The translations under genes were made by a program, and so were the position numbers. From Pseudophaeobacter sp. (lineage in GTDB: Bacteria; Pseudomonadota; Alphaproteobacteria; Rhodobacterales; Rhodobacteraceae), in the NCBI GenBank assembly GCA_027019165.1, contig JALUXC010000024.1, positions 434,001 through 498,000 of the forward strand: DNA of 64,000 nt, given 5' to 3'. Below the pieces are notes generated by a model. That model saw only the letters and a program-made list of their open reading frames with translations, was not told the DNA's origin and did no database searches. Position 1 is the first letter of the stretch; the number at the start of each line of letters is the position of its first letter. Shown here one piece after another: positions 54,946 through 63,612 of the stretch.

Positions 54946-55050
54946 GTCTTGTTCAACACCACTTTTGCCTATGACGAAAGTGTAGCCGCCGAAGGGCGGC
55001 CACACAACAATTACGGTAAATTTTCAGTTTTTACCGGCCGCCTCGCGGCA

Positions 55051-56469
55051 TCAGTTGCGGCCAAGGGCCTTCATGACCCGATCCAAATCCTTGCCACGGG
55101 TGCTGATATGGGCAGGTGCGTCCTTGACGAGGTTATAGTACAGGGTTGGGTCATAAATCTCAACGGCCAACCCCAGATGCTCGGCAGTCAGCAGACCCTG
55201 TGCCTGAAGCAATTGATAGGCCGCAAGCGCTTCGTTGGCCCGGGCCTGAACGCGGGCCGTCTGAGCATTCAACAGCTCTTGTTCCGCCTGCAGAACATCC
55301 AGAGTCGTGCGGGCCCCCAGGGTCGCTTCTTCGCGGATACCGTCAAAGGCCACCTGCGCGGCCCGGACCTGTTCAACCGAGGACACAAGGCTCGCCCGCG
55401 CGGCCTCAAGGGAAACATAGGCAGCAGCTACCGCCTGAGAAACAGCGCGCTGGGTCGAAATCAACGCACCCTTTTCAGCATCAAGACGGGCAATATCCGC
55501 GCGGCGCGCCGCAGCGAGAGACCCGCCGCCATAAAGTCGTTGGGTAAGGCTTAGGCTGATCCCCGAAGTGTCTGAGTCAGCGCCGCCATCGAAGTTGATC
55601 GAATGTCCCGCGTCGGCCCGCAAGCGCACGCTTGGCCCCAGATTTTTTTCAGAGCTTGAGGCAGTATGCTCCGCCGCTTTCACAGCGTGTTGGCGGGCCA
55701 GAAGGCTGGGATGGTTGCGCATCGCAACCGCCTCGGCAGACTGCAAAGACACAACCCGCTGCGGCAACGGCGGCTGACCGGCAACCACGTTGATCGGGGA
55801 TCCCACCACTTGCACATAGGTCGCCTTGGCTTCCAAAAGATCGCCTTGGCTTTGCGTCAGGTTGGCCCGCGCGCCGGCCACTCGGCTTTCCGCCAGGGCC
55901 ACGTCGGTACGCGTGACTTCGCCAACCTCAAAGCGATCCTGCGCGGCCCGCAGTTCTTCGCGCAACAGGCGCAGGTTGTTGCTGCGCAGCCGTACGGTGT
56001 CCTGTTGCAAGAGAACGTTCACATAGGCCTGGACCGCAGAGAACAACACCTGCTGTTCGATATCCAAAAGGCTTTGGCGCGTTGACAGAACGGTTTCCTG
56101 TGCCGCCAGCTGGCTCAGTTTTGACGCGCCACCATCATAGAGAAGCCATTCGAGGCTGACACCCGCCTCAAGCGTGTTGGTGTCGTCATCGGAAAAACCA
56201 AACGTCGTCGGGCCTCGGCTGTACCGGTGGCTTGCCGTCAGCGCGAAATCAACAATCGGACGCAACCGGGCAACCGCAACTGCGACGCTTTCATCGGTCG
56301 CCCGCAACAAGGCCCGATTCTGCTCCAGCAGACCGCTGGTCTTATAGGCCCCGATCATCGCATCGGAGAGGTTGTCGGCACGCGCGCCCCCAGCCGCGGA
56401 CAGAGCCACGATCATAGCGCCAGCACTTACAAACGTTTTCAAAAACTCCACCGGGAAAATTTTTCGCAT
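55051..56469 (-). CDS. tolC: TolC-family outer-membrane efflux protein
   Basis: A 472-residue TolC-type channel for type I secretion or drug efflux. A signal peptide (FVSAGAMIVALSAAGGARAD) leads into two repeat halves rich in coiled-coil. YVNVLLQQDTVRLRSNNLRL and EVTRTDVALAESRV represent the first, TTLDVLQAEQELLNAQTARV the second. It is between pcm and the PopZ-like gene, all on the minus strand. Confidence 0.93.
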   Translation of the reverse strand: MRKIFPVEFLKTFVSAGAMIVALSAAGGARADNLSDAMIGAYKTSGLLEQNRALLRATDESVAVAVARLRPIVDFALTASHRYSRGPTTFGFSDDDTNTLEAGVSLEWLLYDGGASKLSQLAAQETVLSTRQSLLDIEQQVLFSAVQAYVNVLLQQDTVRLRSNNLRLLREELRAAQDRFEVGEVTRTDVALAESRVAGARANLTQSQGDLLEAKATYVQVVGSPINVVAGQPPLPQRVVSLQSAEAVAMRNHPSLLARQHAVKAAEHTASSSEKNLGPSVRLRADAGHSINFDGGADSDTSGISLSLTQRLYGGGSLAAARRADIARLDAEKGALISTQRAVSQAVAAAYVSLEAARASLVSSVEQVRAAQVAFDGIREEATLGARTTLDVLQAEQELLNAQTARVQARANEALAAYQLLQAQGLLTAEHLGLAVEIYDPTLYYNLVKDAPAHISTRGKDLDRVMKALGRN

Positions 56470-56565
56470 CGGTTGCCTTATCGTTTGCCGCGCCGCCAGC
56501 CGCGGTTGGTTTTTGATCCTGCGCCCCCGTTCTGAGGGCGCAAGTGTCTTCTCAGGAGAACCGGG

Positions 56566-57219
56566 TCAGAGCGCGAACTCACGCTCGGCCGCGAACCCGG
56601 GCAAGACCGGCGCGCCGGCGTTGAATTCAAAACGCCAAGACAGCTTACCAGCCGTCTTGTAGCCAATCTTGACCTCCCCAAGCGCGCCGCTCATGAAAAT
56701 GGCGGCAATCCGTCCGCCCTCGCGAAGCTGATCCAGAAGCGCGGCAGGGATGTCCTCGACACCGCCTTCGATCATGATGACGTCATAAGGGCCATGCTCT
56801 GCGGCACCCTCAACCAATGAGCCGACATGGACGATGGCATTATCTGCGCCGACCTCGGAGAGTTGCTCCTGGGCGTCCCGGCCCATGTCCTCGTCCTCTT
56901 CAACACCGATCACCATCTGGGCCACACGTGCCACCACAGCGGTCGAATAGCCAAGGGCACAGCCTACGTCGAGAACCAGCTCATCGCCCTGAACATCCAG
57001 TGCATCCAGAACCTTGGCAAGCGTGCGCGGTTCCAGCAGGACACGCCCCTGACCTAGATCAAGGTTCTGGTCCGCATAGGCCGCTTCGCGCTGCGCATCG
57101 GGCACAAAGCTCTCGCGCGGCACCGCCAGCATGGCTTCGATAATTGGGTATTTCGTCACATCCGAAGGCCGGACCTGGGTGTCCACCATCATGCGGCGAC
57201 GTTCGGCGAAGTCAGTCAT
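56566..57219 (-). CDS. pcm: Protein-L-isoaspartate O-methyltransferase
   Basis: A 217-residue SAM-dependent enzyme that tags isoaspartyl damage for repair. ALGYSTAVVARVAQMVIGVE and LGQGRVLLEPRTLAKVLDAL belong to the family; DVGCALGYSTA is the SAM motif I. It is upstream of tolC on the same strand with a 96-bp gap. Confidence 0.93.
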   Translation of the reverse strand: MTDFAERRRMMVDTQVRPSDVTKYPIIEAMLAVPRESFVPDAQREAAYADQNLDLGQGRVLLEPRTLAKVLDALDVQGDELVLDVGCALGYSTAVVARVAQMVIGVEEDEDMGRDAQEQLSEVGADNAIVHVGSLVEGAAEHGPYDVIMIEGGVEDIPAALLDQLREGGRIAAIFMSGALGEVKIGYKTAGKLSWRFEFNAGAPVLPGFAAEREFAL

Positions 57220-57323
57220 CTGCTAAACTCGTCTGTTCAGTCTGTTAAGTGAGGTTGTGCCACATCGCGAAACCCTCGGCAACGGTGGCTTTGTGAAATT
57301 GCGCCATAGATGCTGGGATGCGT

Positions 57324-57836
57324 CTATTTCTTTTTCACATACTGGGTCAGGATCACGATGCGCTGCCCCTCGACACGCCCTTCGATATGGGCCGGGTTGT
57401 CGGAAACCAGTGAAATTCCGCGCACCGCTGTCCCGCGCTTTGCGGTGAACCCGGCGCCCTTGACCGGCAGGTCCTTGATCAGAACAACGGTATCGCCTTG
57501 CGACAAAGGCACGCCATTGCTGTCCTTGTGGAGGGCCGCGTCAGGCATTGTGTTTTCAGCCCAGGCACGGGTTTCATCCTCAAGCCAAAGCTGCTCAGAC
57601 AGATCCCGTGCCCAGTCCTGATCTTGAAGACGGCTCAACAGCCGTGCCGCCAGAACCTGCACTGCTGCCTCTTCGGACCACATCGAGGTTGCCAGGCAGC
57701 GCCAGTGGGCCGGGTCCAGATCACCATCGATCTGCGACCTGCAGGTGTCGCAGATCTCGACCCCGGCCCCTTCCGGTCCGCCCGGAACGTCATGAAAGAA
57801 AAGCGGCGCATCGGCCGAACACAGGGCGCAGGGCAT
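57324..57836 (-). CDS. PhnA-family zinc-ribbon protein (YjdM)
   Basis: A 170-residue protein with an N-terminal zinc ribbon (PCALCSADAPLFFHDV and GVEICDTCRSQI, four cysteines), a helical middle, and the C-terminal PhnA domain (LSQGDTVVLIKDLPVKGAG FTAKRG). Despite the name, this family is not a proven phosphonate enzyme. Its gene follows the DksA-like gene by 94 bp. Confidence 0.88.
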   Translation of the reverse strand: MPCALCSADAPLFFHDVPGGPEGAGVEICDTCRSQIDGDLDPAHWRCLATSMWSEEAAVQVLAARLLSRLQDQDWARDLSEQLWLEDETRAWAENTMPDAALHKDSNGVPLSQGDTVVLIKDLPVKGAGFTAKRGTAVRGISLVSDNPAHIEGRVEGQRIVILTQYVKKK

Positions 57837-57930
57837 GAGGAAGGTTCCTTGTCAGATTGTCCTGCGCAGCTTTAGGCCCGGCTTCGCCAAAAGAAAAGCG
57901 AGCTTGCCGCCTCGAATGGGCATATGCCGA

Positions 57931-58245
57931 CTATTTGGCACATTTCTTGCAAAAGGGCGTGGCCGGGATCAGATCCAGGCGCTCTTCGGAAATCGCGTCG
58001 CCGCAGATCTGGCAATAGCCGTAGGATCCCTCTTCCAGCCGCGCAAGCGCCGCGTCAATCTGGCGCAGCTCATCCAGTTCCGCATTTCCAAGCCGCTCCA
58101 ACACCTCATCTCCCTGTCGCTCGGAGGAGCGGTCCTCCCAGTCTTTGGGCATGGGAGCATCCAGCGCGTGTTCAACCTCGACCAGATGTCCGGTCAGAAC
58201 GTTCCGGCGCGCCTCCAACGTCTCTTTTCGCTGTTGAATTGTCAT
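57931..58245 (-). CDS. TraR/DksA-family zinc-finger protein
   Basis: A 104-residue protein with a coiled-coil N-terminal half and a C-terminal zinc finger (YCQICGDAISEERL ... PFCKKCAK, C-x2-C-x17-C-x2-C). It is shorter than DksA and could bind RNA polymerase. It diverges from the entericidin gene. Confidence 0.88.
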   Translation of the reverse strand: MTIQQRKETLEARRNVLTGHLVEVEHALDAPMPKDWEDRSSERQGDEVLERLGNAELDELRQIDAALARLEEGSYGYCQICGDAISEERLDLIPATPFCKKCAK

Positions 58246-58436
58246 AGGTGATTGCCTCCCAAGGTCTGTTCTCGCTGGGGTTTTCTCCCAAAGATCAAAT
58301 TAGGACATTGACCTTCATCAAGAAACTCGCAGGAAATGGCGAGGCACGGAGACACCGGCCGCACCTCTGGCTGCGACACGCAAACAGTGCTAGATGCGCA
58401 AACAGGCTTTTTTGAGACGAAAGAACGGAGACCAGA

Positions 58437-58574
58437 ATGCTCAAGTACATCCTGACCGGGATCGCATTGATGGGGCTTGCGGCCTGCGAGACCGCAAAGG
58501 GCGCAGGCCGGGACATCAACAAAGCTGGCACAGCCATTGAGCAGGCCGCCACGGACATCCAGAAAAAGCTCTGA
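58437..58574 (+). CDS. Entericidin A/B-like lipoprotein
   Basis: A 45-residue lipoprotein with the lipobox LMGLAAC, cleaved before Cys17, and the mature part ETAKGAGRDINKAGTAIEQA, matching the EcnA/EcnB pattern (short charged, Gly/Ala-rich). GGAG precedes the ATG. It is too short for usual length cutoffs but well supported. Confidence 0.88.
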   Translation: MLKYILTGIALMGLAACETAKGAGRDINKAGTAIEQAATDIQKKL

Positions 58575-58585
58575 GCGATAGGCCG

Positions 58586-58771
58586 TCAGACCCGCTCATA
58601 AAGTTTGCGGGCAACCAGCCACGTCACCGGAAAAGCGGCCAGAAACCCGATTGCCGCGGCAATCAGAATTGGCTGCAGGCTATCCTGACCCATGGTCAGC
58701 GCGGCAATTACCGCGCTGCCAGCAAGGGTAGAGCCAATGAACAGATGCAAGATGAATGCGAGACGGAACAT
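58586..58771 (-). CDS. Small membrane protein
   Basis: A 61-residue protein with two hydrophobic spans (LAFILHLFIGSTLAGSAVIA, ILIAAAIGFLAAFPVTWLV) and a basic end (ARKLYERV). AAAGAGG precedes ATG 58771, and an FNR-type promoter stands just upstream. Its stop is 11 bp from that of the convergent entericidin gene. Function unknown. Confidence 0.8.
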   Translation of the reverse strand: MFRLAFILHLFIGSTLAGSAVIAALTMGQDSLQPILIAAAIGFLAAFPVTWLVARKLYERV

Positions 58772-58808
58772 TTGGGGCCTCTTTGATTGCCTTAGGTGAG
58801 TCCCCGAA

Positions 58809-58849
58809 ATTATATTCGACATTCAATATGTATTATTGATCTGGATCAG
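58809..58849 (-). promoter_or_regulatory. FNR-type class II promoter for the small membrane protein
   Basis: On the minus strand CTGAT-CCAG-ATCAA (58849-58836) is one mismatch from the FNR/FnrL consensus TTGAT-N4-ATCAA. A perfect TATAAT (58814-58809) lies at the spacing that puts the centre of the site near -41 from the predicted start site (about 58802), the class II activator position. The gene begins about 30 bases further on. Confidence 0.6.
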
Positions 58850-59019
58850 TCCACGCCAAAACACCGGCAAAACGGCCAGGATTTTCCAAGCCTCCTCTTG
58901 CATTTGGCAGCCGCCAGGCAAGGGCCCCGTCCTTGGCGGGTTCGCGTAGACATGACTTGGATAAAGCATCGGGAAGTGCGAGCCAAACCCGGCACGCATT
59001 TCCAAGTATTGAGCCTTGC

Positions 59020-59349
59020 CTAGTAGCGGGCGCGTCCTTTGCGGGCGCGGTTCGCAGGTACTGTCGCTTCGACGCGGATCGGCTCGAAGTGATGCGCCAC
59101 TGGCGTACCGCCGCGCGGGCCGTCTTTCTTCTCGGCCAGGGACATCACCGCAAAGGCAAACTGCACTCCGGCGAAAACAATCCCGTTCATGAACCACAAG
59201 ATACCGACGGCCAGAGGCCCGACATCGGAGGTGCTCACCAATCCCCAGAGGTTCATCACATTAAACCACAACAGCAGCCCGACAAACACGGCTGCAATAG
59301 CAAAGCCCAAAGCCACGTTGCGGATATAAAGACGAACGAGTTCTGGCAT
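59020..59349 (-). CDS. Hypothetical membrane protein
   Basis: A 109-residue protein with two spans (VALGFAIAAVFVGLLLWF and GPLAVGILWFMNGIVFAGVQ) and a basic C-terminal tail (ANRARKGRARY). GGAGGG lies 6 bases before ATG 59349. I do not recognise it. It is separated from the nusB terminator by about 110 bp. The region 58850-59019 shows no further feature. Confidence 0.75.
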   Translation of the reverse strand: MPELVRLYIRNVALGFAIAAVFVGLLLWFNVMNLWGLVSTSDVGPLAVGILWFMNGIVFAGVQFAFAVMSLAEKKDGPRGGTPVAHHFEPIRVEATVPANRARKGRARY

Positions 59350-59462
59350 CAGATTCCCTCCGTTTGGCATGAGGAAATGTTAGCATCCACGCAAGAAGGG
59401 TCCAGCGAAATGTAGAGAGAATACATGCAATCGGCGGAATTTGTCCGATCTGCGCAAGGATG

Positions 59463-59490
59463 AAAAAAAGGCGCGGTACACCGCGCCCTT
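59463..59490 (-). terminator. nusB terminator
   Basis: GGCGCGG-TACA-CCGCGCC is a perfect 7-bp stem followed on the minus strand by seven T. Confidence 0.85.
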
Positions 59491-59513
59491 TCATTCGTCA
59501 CATCTTGAGAGCG

Positions 59514-59996
59514 TCAAAACGCATCTGGGCGTGCCTCGCGGGCCATATGATCCAGCACGGCATTGACGAACTTGGGCTCTTTTCCTTCGGGGAAAAAGGC
59601 ACGGGCCACATCGACGAATTCATTGATCACAACCTTGACAGGTGTGTCGGCCTGCACCAGCTCGGCGCCGGCCGCCCGGAACAGGGCCCGCAGGGTCGGG
59701 TCTATGCGCGCAATCGGCCATTTCGCCACCAGCGCCCGGTCGGTCATCTGGTCGATCCTGGCCTGATAGTTCACCGCATCCTCGACCAGCTTGCGGAACA
59801 GACCGGTATCGCCTTCGGCGTACTCATCTCCCTCATAGACGGCGCCAAAGCGGTGATCCTCGAACTCGACAATCACCTGATCAAAAGTCTGCCCGCTCTG
59901 CTCCATCTGGAACAGAGCCTGCACCGCATAAAGCCGCGCTGCCGATTTCATCTGGGTCTTGCCATTGCCCTTGCGGGCGCCGCCTGAGGTGCTCAT
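59514..59996 (-). CDS. nusB: Transcription antitermination factor NusB
   Basis: A 160-residue all-helical NusB that binds BoxA RNA with NusE. ARLYAVQALFQMEQSG and PVKVVINEFVDVARAFFPEG KEPKFVNAVLDHM are the family blocks. Its start overlaps the ribH stop by four bases. Confidence 0.95.
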   Translation of the reverse strand: MSTSGGARKGNGKTQMKSAARLYAVQALFQMEQSGQTFDQVIVEFEDHRFGAVYEGDEYAEGDTGLFRKLVEDAVNYQARIDQMTDRALVAKWPIARIDPTLRALFRAAGAELVQADTPVKVVINEFVDVARAFFPEGKEPKFVNAVLDHMAREARPDAF

Positions 59997-60559
59997 GCTG
60001 TGGTGGGTCCGTTATCTATGCTGGCCAGATCTTTTCCAGCCAGTTGGATGGCATCGGAAGGCGCCTTGAAGCCGACTCCCTTGGTCTGGGCGCCCCACTT
60101 ACGCGTGAGTGCGATCAGATGCAAGGCCGCAGCGGCAGCACCGCCGCCCTTGTTCTGATCCGCCGGGTCCGCGCGCACCTCCGCCTGGGTCCGGTTTTCC
60201 ACGGTCAGGATGCCGTTGCCAATGCACAGTCCCTGCAGCCCCATCAACTGGATCGCGCGGCTGCTGTCGTTGCAGACGGTGTCATAATGGGTGGTCTCAC
60301 CGCGGATCACGCAGCCCAGCGCCACGTAGCCGTCGAAATTCGAGGTCCGGTCCGCAATCGAGATCGCCGTGGGCACCTCCAGCGCGCCGGGAACCTCAAC
60401 CAGATCCCAGGTGCCGCCCGCCGCTTCGATCTCGGCCTTGGCGCCTGCCACCAGATTGTCGGCGATATCCTTGTAGTAAGGCGCAACCACGATCAACAGT
60501 TTGACCGGCTTGTCAAAGCTGGGACGCGGCAGGATGTAGTGGCTTTCATGTCCGGCCAT
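59993..60559 (-). CDS. ribH: 6,7-dimethyl-8-ribityllumazine synthase
   Basis: RibH condenses the dihydroxybutanone phosphate from RibB with the pyrimidine intermediate. 188 residues; VPGALEVPTAI, VALGCVIRGETTHYDTVCND and MGLQGLCIGNGILTVEN form the active site (catalytic His). It has 1 bp between its start and the ribB stop, and overlaps nusB. Confidence 0.95.
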   Translation of the reverse strand: MAGHESHYILPRPSFDKPVKLLIVVAPYYKDIADNLVAGAKAEIEAAGGTWDLVEVPGALEVPTAISIADRTSNFDGYVALGCVIRGETTHYDTVCNDSSRAIQLMGLQGLCIGNGILTVENRTQAEVRADPADQNKGGGAAAAALHLIALTRKWGAQTKGVGFKAPSDAIQLAGKDLASIDNGPTTA

Positions 60560-60560
60560 A

Positions 60561-61688
60561 TCACTCTTCCTTCAGAATGGGACGGGTGCCGACAATCGAC
60601 AGCCCATAGGCATCAAGGCCCACATATTTGGTCGAGGGCGAATCCGTCAGCAGGATCAGATCCTTCAGACCAAGCTTCGACAGGATTTGCGCCCCGATGC
60701 CGGTTTGTTTGATCGTCACGGTACGGTCACCGTCGTCATCATAGGCGTATAGCGCATTGCGCGGCTGGCGGAACAGGGTGACGACCCCGCGCCCCTCGGC
60801 GGCGATGATCTCCATCGCGCGGGGCAGTTGGCGGGCGGATTTGGGACCGAGACCCAGAATATCCGTTGCCTCATGCAGCGCATGGGTGCGGGCCAGAACC
60901 GGCTCGGGGGTGGTGATGTCGCCCTTGATCATCACCACATGTTCAACCCCGTGGGTCTGGTCGGTGAACAGGCGCATTTCCCAGTCGCCGCCGAATTCTG
61001 ACGTGACCGTCTCGCGCGAGGTTTCTGTCACCAGATTGTCGTTGCGCGCCCGGTAGGCGATCAAATCGCTGATGGTGCCGATCTTCTGGCCGTGCTTGGC
61101 TGCGAACTCCACCAGGTCCGGCAGGCGCGCCATTGTGCCGTCTTCCTTCATGATCTCGCAGATCACACCCGAAGGGTGCAGCCCGGCAAGGCGCGAGATA
61201 TCCACCGCAGCCTCGGTATGGCCCGCGCGCACCAAGACGCCGCCGCGTTTTGCACGCAGCGGAAAAACGTGCCCCGGTGTGGCAATAGCCGCCATGGTGT
61301 TCTGCTCATTGATCGCGGTGGCGACGGTCAGCGCGCGGTCGGCCGCCGAGATCCCCGTCTCAACCCCTTCGCGCGCCTCGATGGACACGGTAAAGGCGGT
61401 TTCATGCCGCGAGGAGTTGTTGACCGCCATCATCGGCAGGCCCAGGGCATCAATGCGCTCGGCGGTCATCGGCAGGCAGATCAGCCCGCGCCCATGGGTG
61501 GCCATGAAGTTGATGACATCGGCATCGGCAAACTCAGCCGGGATCACCAGATCGCCCTCATTCTCGCGGTCCTCGTGGTCCACAAGGATGAACATACGCC
61601 CCTGGCGCGCTTCTTCGATGATCTCTTCGATCGGGCTGATCGCGTCGCGTAGACGGGCCTCGACCGGCCCCGGTGTTTCAAAGCTCAT
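60561..61688 (-). CDS. ribB: 3,4-dihydroxy-2-butanone-4-phosphate synthase with degenerate RibA-like tail
   Basis: About 375 residues. The N-terminal RibB domain is complete (LVDHEDRENEGDLVIPAEF, THGRGLICLPMTAERIDALG, RAGHTEAAVDISRLAG). The C-terminal half follows the RibA outline (HGVEHVVMIKGDITTPEPVL ARTHALHEATDIL) but lacks the zinc-binding cysteines of GTP cyclohydrolase II. It therefore probably supplies only the butanone phosphate; FolE2 in this window does not replace that activity. A true RibA would be needed elsewhere. The start at 61688 is where RibB homology begins. Confidence 0.93.
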   Translation of the reverse strand: MSFETPGPVEARLRDAISPIEEIIEEARQGRMFILVDHEDRENEGDLVIPAEFADADVINFMATHGRGLICLPMTAERIDALGLPMMAVNNSSRHETAFTVSIEAREGVETGISAADRALTVATAINEQNTMAAIATPGHVFPLRAKRGGVLVRAGHTEAAVDISRLAGLHPSGVICEIMKEDGTMARLPDLVEFAAKHGQKIGTISDLIAYRARNDNLVTETSRETVTSEFGGDWEMRLFTDQTHGVEHVVMIKGDITTPEPVLARTHALHEATDILGLGPKSARQLPRAMEIIAAEGRGVVTLFRQPRNALYAYDDDGDRTVTIKQTGIGAQILSKLGLKDLILLTDSPSTKYVGLDAYGLSIVGTRPILKEE

Positions 61689-61870
61689 GTCCCGGCCTTT
61701 CATCATCCATACCGCAGGCACCAGCGGCCTGCCACATTGGCAGCCGAGATAGCCCAGGTGCGCGCCAAAGGCCAGCCCGCATGGCTCTCTTGAAATCGGG
61801 AACGCGACGTTTGCAGATGCGCAAATGGCTGCTAGCGTCCTGTTACCAGACATCAGTGAAAGCCCAGCCC

Positions 61871-62923
61871 ATGCGCGCCTCCCGTATTCTGCAAACCTAT
61901 GAGGCCCACGCCGAGGGTGAACCTGGTCGTGTGATCACCGGCGGCATGCCCCTTTTGCGGGGCACCAGCGTCTTTGAGAAAATGCAGGACATGGCCACCA
62001 ATCATGACGAGATCCGCCTGATGATGCTGCACGAACCGCGCGGCAATCCCGGCCTTTGCGGCAATGCGCTGGTACCGCCCTGCCACCCTGAGGCCGATGC
62101 GGGCTTCATCATCTTCGAGCAGACCGAATACCCGCCAATGTCCGGCTCCAACACCATCTGCGTGGTGACTGTCCTGCTTGAGACCGGGATCCTGCCAATG
62201 GTGGAACCGGTGACCGAGCTGGCATTGGAGGCCCCCGCCGGGCTGATCCGCGTGCGCGCCGACTGCCGCGATGGCAAGGTGACGCGTGTCACATTTCGCA
62301 ACGTGCCCGCCTTTGCCATGCATCTGGAGGCGAGTGTCGAGGTCGCAGGCCTCGGCACCGTCACCGTCGATGTGGCCTGGGGCGGCATGTTCTTCGTTCT
62401 GGCCGATGCGGACCGGCTGGGGGTGGATCTTGCCGCAAAGAACGGCAGGGAGATCACCCGCGTCAGCGAAGCCATCCGCCATGCCACAGCCGAGCAGCTA
62501 CCCGTCACCCACCCGGACAATCCCGAAATCACCGGCCCCACGATCACCAACCTCTGGGGCGCGCCGATTGATCAGGGCGCTGACGGGCGCGGCGCCATCA
62601 CGATCTCAACCGGCGCCTTTGACCCTGCCCGTCCGCAGGACGCCAGCGGTATCCTCGACCGCTCTCCCTGCGGCACCGGGACCTGCGCAAAGATGGCGGT
62701 CCTGCATGCAAAGGGGCAGCTTTCCATTGGGCAGGACTATGTGAACGCAGGCCCCCTTGGCACCACCTTCACCGGCCGCATTGTGGAGGAAACCGAGGTC
62801 GGCCCCTACCCGGCCATCGTGCCGACGTTGTCCGGTCAAGGCTGGATCTACGGCCTTTCCAGCTACACGCTGGACCCAAGTGATCCGTTCCCCAGGGGCT
62901 ATACTGTCGGCGACATGTGGTGA
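61871..62923 (+). CDS. Proline racemase superfamily enzyme (Ser/Cys type)
   Basis: A 350-residue two-lobed enzyme. Canonical racemases use two cysteines; here the first position is Ser91 (YPPMSGSNTIC) while Cys267 (DRSPCGTGTCAKM) is kept. This Ser/Cys pairing is seen in trans-3-hydroxy-L-proline dehydratases and in some hydroxyproline epimerases, so a hydroxyproline role is more likely than proline racemisation. It diverges from ribB; no transporter lies beside it. Confidence 0.88.
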   Translation: MRASRILQTYEAHAEGEPGRVITGGMPLLRGTSVFEKMQDMATNHDEIRLMMLHEPRGNPGLCGNALVPPCHPEADAGFIIFEQTEYPPMSGSNTICVVTVLLETGILPMVEPVTELALEAPAGLIRVRADCRDGKVTRVTFRNVPAFAMHLEASVEVAGLGTVTVDVAWGGMFFVLADADRLGVDLAAKNGREITRVSEAIRHATAEQLPVTHPDNPEITGPTITNLWGAPIDQGADGRGAITISTGAFDPARPQDASGILDRSPCGTGTCAKMAVLHAKGQLSIGQDYVNAGPLGTTFTGRIVEETEVGPYPAIVPTLSGQGWIYGLSSYTLDPSDPFPRGYTVGDMW

Positions 62924-62925
62924 TC

Positions 62926-63010
62926 CGCGCCGCACCAGCGGCGCGCCCGGCCCAACGCCTGGGTCCTGCATCTTTGATGCTGGCGCAGGGGGCGGGAGCG
63001 CCCCCTTTGC
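62926..63010. repeat. Palindromic intergenic repeat, copy D
   Basis: The order is GCGCCGC-ACCA-GCGGCGC, then the core GCGCCCGGCCCAACG, then GCATC-TTT-GATGC, then GGGGGCG-GGAG-CGCCCCC followed by TTT. This is the most complete of the four copies, and its last hairpin could terminate transcription. It lies between convergent genes ending at 62923 and 63025. Confidence 0.7.
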
Positions 63011-63024
63011 GCAAGGGGCCGCTC

Positions 63025-63612
63025 TCAGATGGAATGATGCTGGAAATACTCACCCGCGGGCAGATAGGCGGCGGCGCGGGCTGCTGTGCTCCACTCGCTT
63101 TCCAAAGGCGCATCACCGATCACAACCACCGAAGCCCCCGGCAGGCCTTGGCTCTTGATCAGATCCTGCACGCGGGCACGCATCTGCGACCAGCTTTCAT
63201 TGAACATCGGCGCCGCCCCCGCCGCATCCAGCACCGGATGCGCGGCCAGAACCGCCTCAGGGCTGTTGGGACGGTGCACCAAGGCCAGCTTGCTGGAGTT
63301 CTTCACAGCCTCCAGCGCGCGCCGCTCGGCATCCGGCATATGGGCACCATAGGCGATGATGCGCAGCGCGTTGGACGAGAACAGCAGCCCCGTGATGTCC
63401 TGTCCCGAGGTCTGCCGCACCCGCGCGTAGGTCTTATAGTCCATACCCAGCTCTGCCGCCCGGCGGATCCGCATCTGCAGGACCAGCTTCGGGATGGTGT
63501 TCGGCATCAGCTTTTTCTGGGCCTTCTTCCAGGCATGAATGCGCCAGACGCGCCCGGCCTCCATGCTTGGACCGTTGTTGTGGCCGATCCCGGCGATCCC
63601 CGCCCCGCTCAT
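63025..63612 (-). CDS. Conserved hypothetical protein overlapping ribE
   Basis: A 195-residue basic protein. It opens with GIAGIGHNNGPSMEAG, followed by WRIHAWKKAQKKLMPNTIPK and IRRAAELGMDYKTYARVR. Its ATG overlaps the ribE stop by four bases (ATGA), so it is translated with riboflavin synthase. The second half has ALRIIAYGAHMPDAERRALE and ASVVVIGDAPLESEWSTAAR, which looks like an alpha/beta domain with HAD- or Rossmann-like turns. Role unknown. Confidence 0.82.
   Translation of the reverse strand: MSGAGIAGIGHNNGPSMEAGRVWRIHAWKKAQKKLMPNTIPKLVLQMRIRRAAELGMDYKTYARVRQTSGQDITGLLFSSNALRIIAYGAHMPDAERRALEAVKNSSKLALVHRPNSPEAVLAAHPVLDAAGAAPMFNESWSQMRARVQDLIKSQGLPGASVVVIGDAPLESEWSTAARAAAYLPAGEYFQHHSI

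Noticed and set aside
58823-59197. A 124-codon minus-strand frame
   Set aside because: It covers the FNR-type promoter and overlaps the better-supported gene at 59020 in a different frame; its composition is Arg/Pro/Cys-rich and shows no motif.
61689-61870. FMN riboswitch before ribB
   Set aside because: Expected from gene function, but none of the conserved RFN blocks is visible on the minus strand here.
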